A stretch of 38,491 nucleotides of DNA from Saprospiraceae bacterium (lineage in GTDB: Bacteria > Bacteroidota > Bacteroidia > Chitinophagales > Saprospiraceae): positions 1 through 38,491 of the forward strand of contig JAHDCG010000051.1 of NCBI GenBank assembly GCA_020629965.1, in the 5' to 3' direction. The position numbers were made by a program, and so were the translations under genes. Positions 25,928 through 33,290 of the stretch are shown here, in pieces (position 1 is the first letter of the stretch; every line of letters begins with the position of its first letter). The notes beneath the pieces were generated by a model that was not told where the DNA came from, searched no databases, and saw only the letters and a program-made list of their open reading frames with translations.

Positions 25928-26014
25928 ATCTTTTTAATCGCGTCGAAAAAACACCGAAAATCTCTTTTCAAATCGTTGGTAATTAAACATCTTGCAAATA
26001 AACGACATCTAAAA

Positions 26015-26044
26015 TTGCCGGACGGTCACAGTCTCTTATCTTTG
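26015..26044 (+). promoter_or_regulatory. Promoter of the WecA-like gene (TTG-N19-TATCTTTG)
   Basis: TTG (26015-26017), a 19-base spacer and TATCTTTG (26037-26044) match the Bacteroidota consensus closely. Transcription from about 26051 gives a 40-base leader to the ATG at 26091. It is the best promoter in the window. Confidence 0.75.
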
Positions 26045-26090
26045 CGGCAAGAAAGCCCGAGAAATTGAAAACAGTCTCACTTACTGAATT

Positions 26091-27161
26091 ATGCCTGATA
26101 TTATTTTAGCATTTATTACAGCCTTTACGCTGACGTATTTTGCTATTCCTTCCATTATAAATATTTCTACGGTCAAACGACTGATGGACGAACCCGGTGA
26201 GCGTCGCTCGCATACCGTAAGTACGCCTTCACTGGGCGGCGTGGGCATTTTTGCGGGTATGATTTTCAGCATAGTACTGTGGACGCCGTTTATGCACTTC
26301 GGCGATTTGCAGTACATTCTCTGCGCTTTCATTATCATTTTTCTTATCGGGGTTAAAGACGACATTTTACCGATGAGTCCGCGCAATAAGATGATTGGCG
26401 AAGTCTTGGCGGCGTCTATTTTGGTTTTTAAATCGCACGTTAAATTGACGAGTTTTCACGGACTTTTCGGTATTTATGAATTGCCGGAGTTTGTCGCCGT
26501 TCCGCTTTCGATTTTTACCATTATTGTCATTATCAATGCTTTCAATCTGATAGACGGCATCAACGGTCTGAGCGGCAGTATCGGGGTTTTGATTTCGGCG
26601 ACGCTCGGTTATTGGTTCTTTTTGGTGACCCATTATGAGTTTGCGGTGACGGCATTTTCTTTAACGGGCGCGCTGATTGCTTTCTTAAAATATAACTACA
26701 CCCCCGCCAAAATTTTCATGGGCGACACCGGTTCGCTGCTGGTCGGTTTGGTATGTTCGATTTTGGCTATCAAATTTATCGAATTGCACAACCTGCTGCC
26801 GACCGAAAGTCCGTTTTATCTTAAATCGGTGCCCGCCGTGGCTATCGGTATTTTGATACTGCCTTTATTCGACACGCTGCGGGTTTTTACGACGCGCATT
26901 TATCAAGGAAAATCGCCGTTTTATCCGGATCGCTCGCACATTCATCATCTTTTGATTGACAGCGGATTGACGCACATGCAGGCGACTTATCTGTTGGTTG
27001 CGGTGAATATCCTTTTCATTCTCATGGTTTTCTCCCTGCAAAGTATCGGTACTCTACCGTTGCTCATTTTGACTTTGGGCTTGGCGGCTTTGCTGTCGGG
27101 TCTGCTCTATTTTTCCGTGCAGCGCAAAAAGGCAAGAGAGGCAAAATCCGCTTCTTCCTAA
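26091..27161 (+). CDS. WecA/MraY-type undecaprenyl-phosphate sugar-1-phosphate transferase
   Basis: This 356-residue polytopic inner-membrane protein moves a sugar-1-phosphate (probably GlcNAc-1-P) from UDP-sugar to undecaprenyl phosphate, the first step of a surface polysaccharide. It has about ten hydrophobic segments. Family motifs are DEPGERRSHTVSTPSLGGVG (34-53), the Asp pair in VKDDILPMS, NAFNLIDGINGLSG, FMGDTGSLLVG and the WecA-type C-terminal loop DRSHIHHLL. That His motif favours WecA/TagO over MraY. It stands alone with its own promoter. UDP-glucose dehydrogenase, 4.5 kb away, may feed the same surface-glycan metabolism. Confidence 0.93.
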   Translation: MPDIILAFITAFTLTYFAIPSIINISTVKRLMDEPGERRSHTVSTPSLGGVGIFAGMIFSIVLWTPFMHFGDLQYILCAFIIIFLIGVKDDILPMSPRNKMIGEVLAASILVFKSHVKLTSFHGLFGIYELPEFVAVPLSIFTIIVIINAFNLIDGINGLSGSIGVLISATLGYWFFLVTHYEFAVTAFSLTGALIAFLKYNYTPAKIFMGDTGSLLVGLVCSILAIKFIELHNLLPTESPFYLKSVPAVAIGILILPLFDTLRVFTTRIYQGKSPFYPDRSHIHHLLIDSGLTHMQATYLLVAVNILFILMVFSLQSIGTLPLLILTLGLAALLSGLLYFSVQRKKAREAKSASS

Positions 27162-27201
27162 ACTTTCCGAAATTTTTCCTTTCCGTATTGCTCTACTCCT
27201 T

Positions 27202-27359
27202 TACTTTTGCGGCTGCAAAGAAAGGAAAGGCACGCCTTTTCTGAACTTTCACGCTTCGATTTCCGTAGTGAAAAACGATGGATTTTTGTCAAGCAAAATT
27301 TCAGAAAAAGAGACGAAGAGCAGTCTAACATCTAACGTCTAAAATCTAAAATCTCAATC
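27202..27359 (+). promoter_or_regulatory. glyS promoter -7 element and long leader
   Basis: TACTTTTG (27202-27209) fits the Bacteroidota -7 consensus, though a TTG at proper spacing is missing. It would give a leader of about 145 bases with a small AAAGGC/GCCTTT hairpin near 27228-27240. The leader ends in TCTAACGTCTAAAATCTAAA (27331-27350), shared with the leader at 5947. No T-box pattern is evident. Confidence 0.45.
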
Positions 27360-28898
27360 ATGGACGATTTATTCAAAAAAATAACGGGACACTGTAAAGA
27401 ATACGGTTTTGTTTATCAATCGAGCGAAATTTACGACGGTCTGGCGGCGACTTATGACTACGGCGTGTACGGTTCTTTGCTCAAAAATAACATCAAAGAA
27501 TACTGGTGGAAGTCCATGGTGCAAATGCACGAAAACATCGTCGGTATCGACGCCGCCATTTTTATGCACCCCAAAACCTGGAAAGCCTCCGGTCACGTCG
27601 ATGCGTTTAACGACCCGATGATTGACAATAAGGACAGTAAAAAACGCTACCGTGCCGACCAACTCATCGAGGGTGCCATGGAAAAAATCGAGGCGAAAAT
27701 TATCAAAGACGTGGAAAAAGCCCGCAAGCGTTTCGGCGACGCTTTTGATGAAAATGAGTTTCGCAGCACCAACGGTCGCATTCTCGACCGACAAAAAAAT
27801 ATCGATGAAAACCTCAAGCGCATGAACAACGCGCTGCGCAACGAGGACATGGACGACCTCAAAGCGCAAATCGAAGAACTCGGCATCGCCTGCCCCGAAA
27901 GCGGTTCGAAAAACTGGACGGAGGTGCGTCAATTCAACCTGATGTTCAGCACCCAACTCGGTGCGGTCGCGGGCGACGACGGTAAAATTTACCTGCGCCC
28001 GGAAACGGCCCAAGGCATTTTTGTCAACTTCCTCAACGTACAAAAAACCTCGCGTCAAAAAATTCCTTTCGGCATCGCACAAATCGGTAAGGCCTTCCGG
28101 AATGAAATCGTGGCGCGTCAGTTCATTTTCCGGATGCGCGAATTCGAACAAATGGAAATGCAGTTTTTCGTCAAACCCGGTACGCAAAAAGAATGGTACG
28201 AAAAGTGGAAAGAGACCCGTATCAAATGGCACAAAGCCTTGCACCCGGACAGTTCCCTGCGCTTTCACGACCACGACAATCTCGCGCACTACGCGGATGC
28301 GGCGGTCGATATCGAGTTTCAGTTTCCCTTTGGCTTCCGGGAGTTGGAAGGTATTCACTCGCGCACCGATTTTGATTTAAGCAGCCACCAAGACTTATCG
28401 GGTAAAAAACTGCAATACTTCGACCCGGAAGAGAAGGAAAATTATGTGCCTTACGTGGTCGAGACCTCTATCGGTTGCGACCGCATGTTTCTCGCCGTCA
28501 TGTCACACGCCTACACCGAAGAGACTGTGCCCGACGCAAAGGGTAACGACTCGGAGCGCGTAGTTTTGAAATTTCACCCGGCCTTGGCACCGATTAAGTG
28601 CGCGGTTTTGCCTTTGCTCAAAAACAAAGAAGAACTGACGGACAAAGCGCGTGAAGTTTTCAACAAATTGAAAATGCACGTCAACTGCTACTACGAAGAA
28701 AAAGACAATATCGGCAAGCGTTACCGCCGGCAAGATGCCATCGGTACGCCGTATTGCGTGACGATTGACTTCGATACTTTGGAAGACAATACCGTCACTT
28801 TGCGCGACCGCGATACGATGGAGCAAACCCGTATTTCGGTGGATGAAGTGGTGGAAATCGTGAAAAAGAAATGCGATATGACACAGTTGTTTGCGTAG
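27360..28898 (+). CDS. glyS: Glycine--tRNA ligase
   Basis: This 512-residue class II synthetase charges tRNA-Gly with glycine in the cytoplasm. It is the single-chain dimeric (alpha2) type. It shows the N-terminal YGFVYQSSEIYDGLAATYDY, then the ENIVGIDAAIFMHPKTWKASGHV region and the core stretch LRPETAQGIFVNF. Also present are motif 2 (AFRNEIVARQFIFRMREFEQ), EGIHSRTDFDLSSHQ and the motif 3 region YVVETSIGCDRMFLAVM. A coiled insertion at about 100-165 is common in the family. The C-terminal anticodon-binding domain ends at QLFA. A strong terminator follows. Confidence 0.97.
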   Translation: MDDLFKKITGHCKEYGFVYQSSEIYDGLAATYDYGVYGSLLKNNIKEYWWKSMVQMHENIVGIDAAIFMHPKTWKASGHVDAFNDPMIDNKDSKKRYRADQLIEGAMEKIEAKIIKDVEKARKRFGDAFDENEFRSTNGRILDRQKNIDENLKRMNNALRNEDMDDLKAQIEELGIACPESGSKNWTEVRQFNLMFSTQLGAVAGDDGKIYLRPETAQGIFVNFLNVQKTSRQKIPFGIAQIGKAFRNEIVARQFIFRMREFEQMEMQFFVKPGTQKEWYEKWKETRIKWHKALHPDSSLRFHDHDNLAHYADAAVDIEFQFPFGFRELEGIHSRTDFDLSSHQDLSGKKLQYFDPEEKENYVPYVVETSIGCDRMFLAVMSHAYTEETVPDAKGNDSERVVLKFHPALAPIKCAVLPLLKNKEELTDKAREVFNKLKMHVNCYYEEKDNIGKRYRRQDAIGTPYCVTIDFDTLEDNTVTLRDRDTMEQTRISVDEVVEIVKKKCDMTQLFA

Positions 28899-28921
28899 AA
28901 TTTTGAAAAACGATTTATAAG

Positions 28922-28956
28922 AAAAGGGGAGCGATTTTTACATCGTTCCCCTTTTT
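28922..28956 (+). terminator. glyS terminator
   Basis: AAAAGGGGAGCGAT (28922-28935) pairs with ATCGTTCCCCTTTT (28942-28955), a 14-bp stem with one G-T pair and a 6-base loop ending in a T5 run. It is a textbook intrinsic terminator 24 bases after the stop codon. Confidence 0.95.
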
Positions 28957-28987
28957 GTTTGATTATTTATTTGTGGACAAAATCCGC

Positions 28988-29028
28988 GTTTACTCAAAAG
29001 GTGACTTTGAGTCACCCTGTGAGTAAAC
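28988..29028. repeat. Two-tier hairpin after the DUF4197 gene
   Basis: GTTTACTCA (28988-28996) pairs with TGAGTAAAC (29020-29028), and inside it GGTGAC (29000-29005) pairs with GTCACC (29011-29016). It lies just past the minus-strand stop codon and probably ends that gene, although no T run follows on the minus strand. The build matches the hairpin at 33-67. Confidence 0.75.
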
Positions 29029-29049
29029 ACAAATTTTACTTACGACCGG

Positions 29050-29766
29050 TTATTTATCCTGCTTCGCAAAAACTTTCTGCAAAAGTTCCGTCGTCCGTGC
29101 GTTCACATTCGTGCGAATATCCAGCTCTTTTTTCGCTACCATCGAAAACAAACCGTCCAATGCCTTAGTCGTCACGTAGTCGTCGAGGTCGGCGTTTACC
29201 TTATCGACCAGCGGTATTTTATTATATACATTCGCCGCATCCGCCCATACTTTTCGCGCTTTAAATTTATCCAAAGACTGCACGATGACGGGGTTAAATT
29301 CGCGGTACAGCTTCGTATTCGTCTTATTGTCCAGATAATTTGTCGCCGCATTATTAGAACCCATCAAAATGTCAAAAGCATCCGCGAAAGTCATTTGCGT
29401 GATGGCATCTTTGAAAATCGGTGCCGCTTTTTTAGCCGCATCTTCCGCCCCGCGATTGATTTTTTCCAACAGTTGCTGCTCCAAGTTAGAAAATCCGGGT
29501 ACGCTTTGCAGGCGACTCGTCACCTTTTGTACTTCGGGCGGCAGCAGGATTTTATACGGGCTTTTGAAATAACCGTCTTGTTTGGACAGCGACTGTGCGC
29601 CTTTCGTGATGCCGATTTCGAGCGCTTGTTTAAGACCGTTACCGACTTCCTGTTCTGTGAGCTGACCGGTGACGGTGCCGACCGAGTCGAGTACGGTTTG
29701 CAGAGATTGCGGGTCGCAGGCCGTAAGCGAAACGGTCAGGGAGAGCATGAGAAATATCTTTTTCAT
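29050..29766 (-). CDS. DUF4197 family lipoprotein
   Basis: This 238-residue protein has a lipoprotein signal peptide with lipobox LTAC (Cys17), so it should be acylated and held in the envelope. The rest matches DUF4197, a helical periplasmic domain of unknown function. Visible family stretches are EVGNGLKQALEIGITKGAQSL, YFKSPYKILLPPEVQKV, MTFADAFDILMGSNNAATNY and the C-terminal DYVTTKALDGLFSMVAKKE. It is transcribed away from recX. Members are common in Bacteroidota and Proteobacteria, but no activity is established. Confidence 0.9.
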   Translation of the reverse strand: MKKIFLMLSLTVSLTACDPQSLQTVLDSVGTVTGQLTEQEVGNGLKQALEIGITKGAQSLSKQDGYFKSPYKILLPPEVQKVTSRLQSVPGFSNLEQQLLEKINRGAEDAAKKAAPIFKDAITQMTFADAFDILMGSNNAATNYLDNKTNTKLYREFNPVIVQSLDKFKARKVWADAANVYNKIPLVDKVNADLDDYVTTKALDGLFSMVAKKELDIRTNVNARTTELLQKVFAKQDK

Positions 29767-29967
29767 AAAAATAATTTTTGGTTCTGCGTGAAAAATTTCG
29801 GAAAAATCCGATTTTCTCCAAAGAACGGATTTTTTTGTTTGTCGGCGAAAAAACAGATTGTCCGCCTGCGCTTTAGAGACGCGAAATGCGGGTCGAAGTT
29901 AGTTAGCAAAACGTTATTTTTGCAGAAAGGGTGCGGGCGTTTTTGCTTTCGGGCATCTTTTTTTGCG

Positions 29968-29975
29968 TACTTTTG
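29968..29975 (+). promoter_or_regulatory. -7 element of the recX promoter (TACTTTTG)
   Basis: TACTTTTG fits TAnnTTTG, with TTTG at 29942-29945 about 22 bases upstream as a possible -33 element. Transcription from about 29982 leaves a short leader of about 28 bases to the proposed TTG start at 30010, which supports that start. Confidence 0.55.
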
Positions 29976-30009
29976 TTTTACGGTCGAAACAAATAAATTC
30001 AAATAATTT

Positions 30010-30492
30010 TTGCAGGAAAAGAAAGAATACAAATATATCAGCAAAACCGATGCCCTAATTCGGTTGCAAAAATACTGCGCCTACCAAGACCGGTGCCACA
30101 GCGAGGTGCGCTCCAAACTCATCGAAATCGGCTGCTACGGCGATGACTTGGAAGATGTCATTTGTGACCTCATCGCCGAAAATTTTTTGAACGAAGAGCG
30201 TTTTGCCCGTTCGTATGCGGGCGGCAAATTTCGTCAAAAAAAGTGGGGACGCATCAAAATTAAGAAGGAACTGAAGTTCAAACGCATCTCGGCTTACTGC
30301 ATGAAAAAGGCGATGGAAGAAATCCCCGAAGAGGATTATCGGGACACCATGCACAGTCTGCTGACCAAAAAAAGTCGTACCGTGCGGGCAAAGAATCAAT
30401 TTGAGAAGAACGGAAAACTTGCAGCCTATTTAATGCAAAAAGGCTACGAGTCGTTTTTGGTTTGGGAGATTTTAAAGAGTGAGGATTTTTAG
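30010..30492 (+). CDS. recX: RecX-family regulatory protein
   Basis: This 160-residue protein resembles RecX, which binds RecA filaments and modulates recombination. It has the three-helix repeats of the family: ALIRLQKYCAYQDRCHSEVRSKL, then IAENFLNEERFARSYAGGKF and KKWGRIKIKKEL. No ATG is usable: a TAA lies at 30004-30006 and the first in-frame Met is about residue 97. Translation must therefore begin at TTG 30010 (or ATT 30007). recA is not in the window. The gene converges with the TPR gene, with only 5 bases between the stop codons and no terminator visible. Confidence 0.87.
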   Translation: MQEKKEYKYISKTDALIRLQKYCAYQDRCHSEVRSKLIEIGCYGDDLEDVICDLIAENFLNEERFARSYAGGKFRQKKWGRIKIKKELKFKRISAYCMKKAMEEIPEEDYRDTMHSLLTKKSRTVRAKNQFEKNGKLAAYLMQKGYESFLVWEILKSEDF

Positions 30493-30497
30493 GAAGA

Positions 30498-31373
30498 CTA
30501 CAACCGCACCAAATCCCGATAAGTTTCCAAAGTAATCACCTTCCAAGCGTACAAAATCTCCTCAATTTCAAAAGTGCTTTTTGCCGACAAGGCAATCAAA
30601 TTGTAGGCAGCCTCTTCGTGCGCCGCCGCAAAAATATCCGCGCCGTAAAACTCCGGCAGCACCTCTTTGTTTCTGCGCCAAAACTGCCGCGTCGCCTTCG
30701 ACCAATTATCAAAACCCACATCCGCGTCAGCGCACAGTCCGTCCAAAATATCGACGTGTTTTTTACTGCCGGTCTCCAAAATGACGGCGTAAGTTTGGTA
30801 GGGCGAGAGGCGCACCCGTTCCAGTTCCGCATAAATCGGCAGGCGTTTTCCGCGCAGGGTGCGGTGTGCCATCGGTTGGCGGTCTATCAGGATTTCTTCG
30901 CGGTAGCGGTGTTCGGAAGCGGGCTGCGGAATGCTTTCGATGCGGGCACGGGCAGGGTCGATTTGGCGCGCCCAAACAATTTCGGGTTTGGTCTTGACAT
31001 TGATGCAGACAGGTATTAAACCCAAATCCAAATCCAACGCCTTTTCCGTTTTTTTGAAAGCAAAGCCCAATTCATTCCAAGCCTCGCGGGCAATTTTCCA
31101 ACGCCGCAGCGCAGTTGCCGCCGTCGCTAAAATTTGCCAAGCGGTTTTGTCTTCCGGGTTGTATTCCACGGCTTTTTGGGAGTAGTGCAGAGATGGTTTC
31201 CACTCATTGCGCTCTCGATAAAAGAGGCTGAGAAAGTGATAAGGCAGCGACCATTCCGGGGCGATTTTGACCAATTTTTTATACAATTTCACGGCATTGT
31301 AGGCATCTCCGGCGCGGTCATACGCGAGTGCTTCTTCAAAGACGGATTGTATATTTTTAAAATTTTCGGACAA
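30498..31373 (-). CDS. TPR-repeat protein with an unknown C-terminal domain
   Basis: This 291-residue protein has about three tetratricopeptide repeats at the N-terminus (10-115): FEEALAYDRAGDAYNAVKLY, LPYHFLSLFYRERNEWKPSL and AWQILATAATALRRWKIARE. They usually form a protein-binding helical scaffold. The remaining part (about 125-291) has conserved-looking charged and aromatic stretches (MAHRTLRGKRLPIYAELERV, GADIFAAAHEEAAYNLIALS) that I cannot assign to a named family. There is no signal peptide, so it is probably cytoplasmic. Its function is unknown. It is separated from ugd by a terminator. Confidence 0.83.
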   Translation of the reverse strand: MSENFKNIQSVFEEALAYDRAGDAYNAVKLYKKLVKIAPEWSLPYHFLSLFYRERNEWKPSLHYSQKAVEYNPEDKTAWQILATAATALRRWKIAREAWNELGFAFKKTEKALDLDLGLIPVCINVKTKPEIVWARQIDPARARIESIPQPASEHRYREEILIDRQPMAHRTLRGKRLPIYAELERVRLSPYQTYAVILETGSKKHVDILDGLCADADVGFDNWSKATRQFWRRNKEVLPEFYGADIFAAAHEEAAYNLIALSAKSTFEIEEILYAWKVITLETYRDLVRL

Positions 31374-31485
31374 CTTTTTTATTGATTTTTATTGACTTTC
31401 AAGCAAAAATCAAAAAGGACAAAACCGAAAAACGGTTGCCCTTTCAATTTCAAATATACGACTTTTTTCCCTAACGAGTCGAAAT

Positions 31486-31530
31486 AAAAAAAAGCCCGAT
31501 TTCTCAAAACGAAAAATCGAGCTTTTTTTG
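31486..31530. terminator. Terminator of ugd
   Basis: AGCCCGATTT (31493-31502) pairs with AAATCGAGCT (31514-31523) with one mismatch. It has an A run before it and a T7 run after it. It ends the minus-strand ugd transcript and insulates the TPR gene. Confidence 0.9.
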
Positions 31531-31589
31531 AAGAACAGGTCTAAAGCGCAACTACTCAAACAACTCCAACCATTCAAACCTTTTCAAAC

Positions 31590-32906
31590 TTACTTCTCCA
31601 CCACATTACGACCGATAGAAGAATAGCGGAATCCTTTTTTCTCCATCAAATCGGTGGAGTATAAATTGCGACCGTCAAAAATAACCGGGTCTTTCAACAG
31701 GTTTTTGATGACATCGAAACTCGGGGTGCGGAACACACTCCACTCCGTGCAAATCGCCAGGCAATCCGCGTCGATGAGTGCCTCGTACTGGTCTTCGGTC
31801 ATTTGTACCGAGCCGTTGTATTGCTTGCTCACATTTTCCATCGCTTCCGGGTCAAATGCTTTCACTTTCGCGCCCGCCGCCAGTAATTCGTCGATGATGT
31901 AAAGTGCCGGTGCCTCGCGAATGTCGTCGGTATTCGGCTTAAATGCCAAGCCCCAAACCGCGATGGTTTTGCCTTGCAAATCATTGCCGTAGTGCTGCAT
32001 GATTTTTTGTGACAAGACCGTTTTTTGTCCGGTATTGACGTTCATCACCGAGTTCAAAATCTTGAAATCATAATCGTTTTCCGCCGCCGTTTTTGCCAGT
32101 GCCTGTACGTCTTTCGGAAAGCACGAGCCGCCGTAGCCGATGCCGGAAAAGAGAAAACGCTTACCGATACGGGTGTCGCTGCCCATGCCGATGCGCACGT
32201 TATCTACGTTTGCGCCGACTTTTTCGCAAAGATTGGCGATTTCGTTCATGAAAGAAATACGCGTCGCAAGATAAGAGTTGGCAGCGTACTTTGTCATTTC
32301 GGCACTGCGCTCGTCCATGAAATAAATCGGATTGCCCTGACGCACAAACGGCTCGTACAAACGACGCATTACTTCGCGCGCTTTTTCGCTCGTCGTACCG
32401 ATGACGACGCGGTCGGGCTTCAAAAAGTCCTCCACCGCTACGCCTTCGCGCAGAAACTCCGGATTGGAAACGACATCGAAAAGGTCTTCGCTGACGCCTT
32501 CCGCAATCGCCGCGTGTACGCGCTCGGCGGTGCCGACGGGTACGGTACTTTTATCGACGATGACTTTGTAATCCGTGATGATTTTAGAAAGGTCTTTGGC
32601 TACACCGAGGATGTAGCTGAGGTCAGCGGAGCCGTCTTCGCCCGGAGGGGTCGGCAGTGCCAAGAAGATGATTTCGGCATCTTTGACAGCCTCTTCGAGA
32701 TTGGTGGTAAATTTCAAACGTCCCTGTTTGGTATTTCTTTCGAAGAGAATTTCCAAACCCGGCTCGTAAATCGGCACTTCGCCGTTACGCATACGTTCTA
32801 CTTTGTTTTTGTCGATATCGACGCAAATGACGTTGTTACCGGTTTCGGCAAAACAAGTGCCTGAAACCAAACCGACGTATCCGGTGCCTACTACAGCTAT
32901 ATTCAT
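31590..32906 (-). CDS. ugd: UDP-glucose 6-dehydrogenase
   Basis: Starting at Met 32906 (MNIAVVGTGYVG), the protein is 438 residues, the normal family length. The longer frame to 32942 adds 12 residues that have no role in the fold and overlap a promoter element. It oxidises UDP-glucose to UDP-glucuronate with two NAD+. The NAD motif GTGYVG is at 7-12, the substrate loop FLREGVAVEDFLKPDRVVIG at 151-170 and the catalytic Cys262 in GYGGSCFPKD. The C-terminal domain has AVWGLAFKPNTDDIREAPA. The product feeds capsule or exopolysaccharide synthesis. No glycosyltransferase cluster is adjacent, so it stands as a single gene. Confidence 0.96.
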   Translation of the reverse strand: MNIAVVGTGYVGLVSGTCFAETGNNVICVDIDKNKVERMRNGEVPIYEPGLEILFERNTKQGRLKFTTNLEEAVKDAEIIFLALPTPPGEDGSADLSYILGVAKDLSKIITDYKVIVDKSTVPVGTAERVHAAIAEGVSEDLFDVVSNPEFLREGVAVEDFLKPDRVVIGTTSEKAREVMRRLYEPFVRQGNPIYFMDERSAEMTKYAANSYLATRISFMNEIANLCEKVGANVDNVRIGMGSDTRIGKRFLFSGIGYGGSCFPKDVQALAKTAAENDYDFKILNSVMNVNTGQKTVLSQKIMQHYGNDLQGKTIAVWGLAFKPNTDDIREAPALYIIDELLAAGAKVKAFDPEAMENVSKQYNGSVQMTEDQYEALIDADCLAICTEWSVFRTPSFDVIKNLLKDPVIFDGRNLYSTDLMEKKGFRYSSIGRNVVEK

Positions 32907-32939
32907 TTTTTGATGTTTGTGTGGTTCTTGAAACGAGCG

Positions 32940-32947
32940 CAAAAATA
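32940..32947 (-). promoter_or_regulatory. -7 element of the ugd promoter
   Basis: On the minus strand the bases read TATTTTTG, matching TAnnTTTG. A start point near 32934 gives a leader of about 28 bases to the ATG at 32906, which supports the shorter ugd start. A -33 TTG is not evident. Confidence 0.45.
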
Positions 32948-33290
32948 CAAATTTTGCCGCCTGTCAGATAATGATTTTATGTTTATGTCTAAATAAGACA
33001 GAGGTTTTACGTCTTAGTCCGTAAGACAAGCAAAACGAAAGTACCTTATTATAATAAGGTGAAGGGGAAAAAGCTGAGGAGGGATAGATATCTCGATTCG
33101 GTGACTGCCGCAGCAAATCGGGTGCAATTTTAAGTAAAAAATCGGAATTTTTAAAATACGACTTATTCTGCTGACAATCAATACATAAGTTACTCGCGGT
33201 AAAAGCAGTCATTTTCGCCGTCTGCATGTTTTGTATAAAAATGAAAAATATATAAGTAAAAAGGGGAATTAACCTGATTCGGGTATCAAT
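32948..33290. repeat. Intergenic region with a perfect 18-base palindrome
   Basis: ACCTTATTATAATAAGGT (33043-33060) is a perfect palindrome. GTCTTA/TAAGAC pairs occur nearby (33011-33026), as well as a GTCTAAATAAGAC motif at 32987-32999. These lie between the permease stop codon and the ugd promoter, so they could be terminators of the permease gene or operator sites. The open frame of 87 codons across this stretch has no coding features. Confidence 0.55.

Noticed and set aside
27217-27359. T-box or other riboswitch in the glyS leader
   Set aside because: The leader has only small weak hairpins, no T-box consensus and no terminator before the start codon.
27369-28358. 329-codon minus-strand open frame
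   Set aside because: It is antisense to glyS, which is clearly real. No motif is present.
24758-28898. Single operon from the oxidoreductase to glyS
   Set aside because: The oxidoreductase is on the opposite strand, and the WecA-like gene and glyS each have their own promoter element.
32964-33227. 87-codon minus-strand open frame upstream of ugd
   Set aside because: It has no recognisable motif, lies over palindromes and a promoter region, and has an unconvincing composition.
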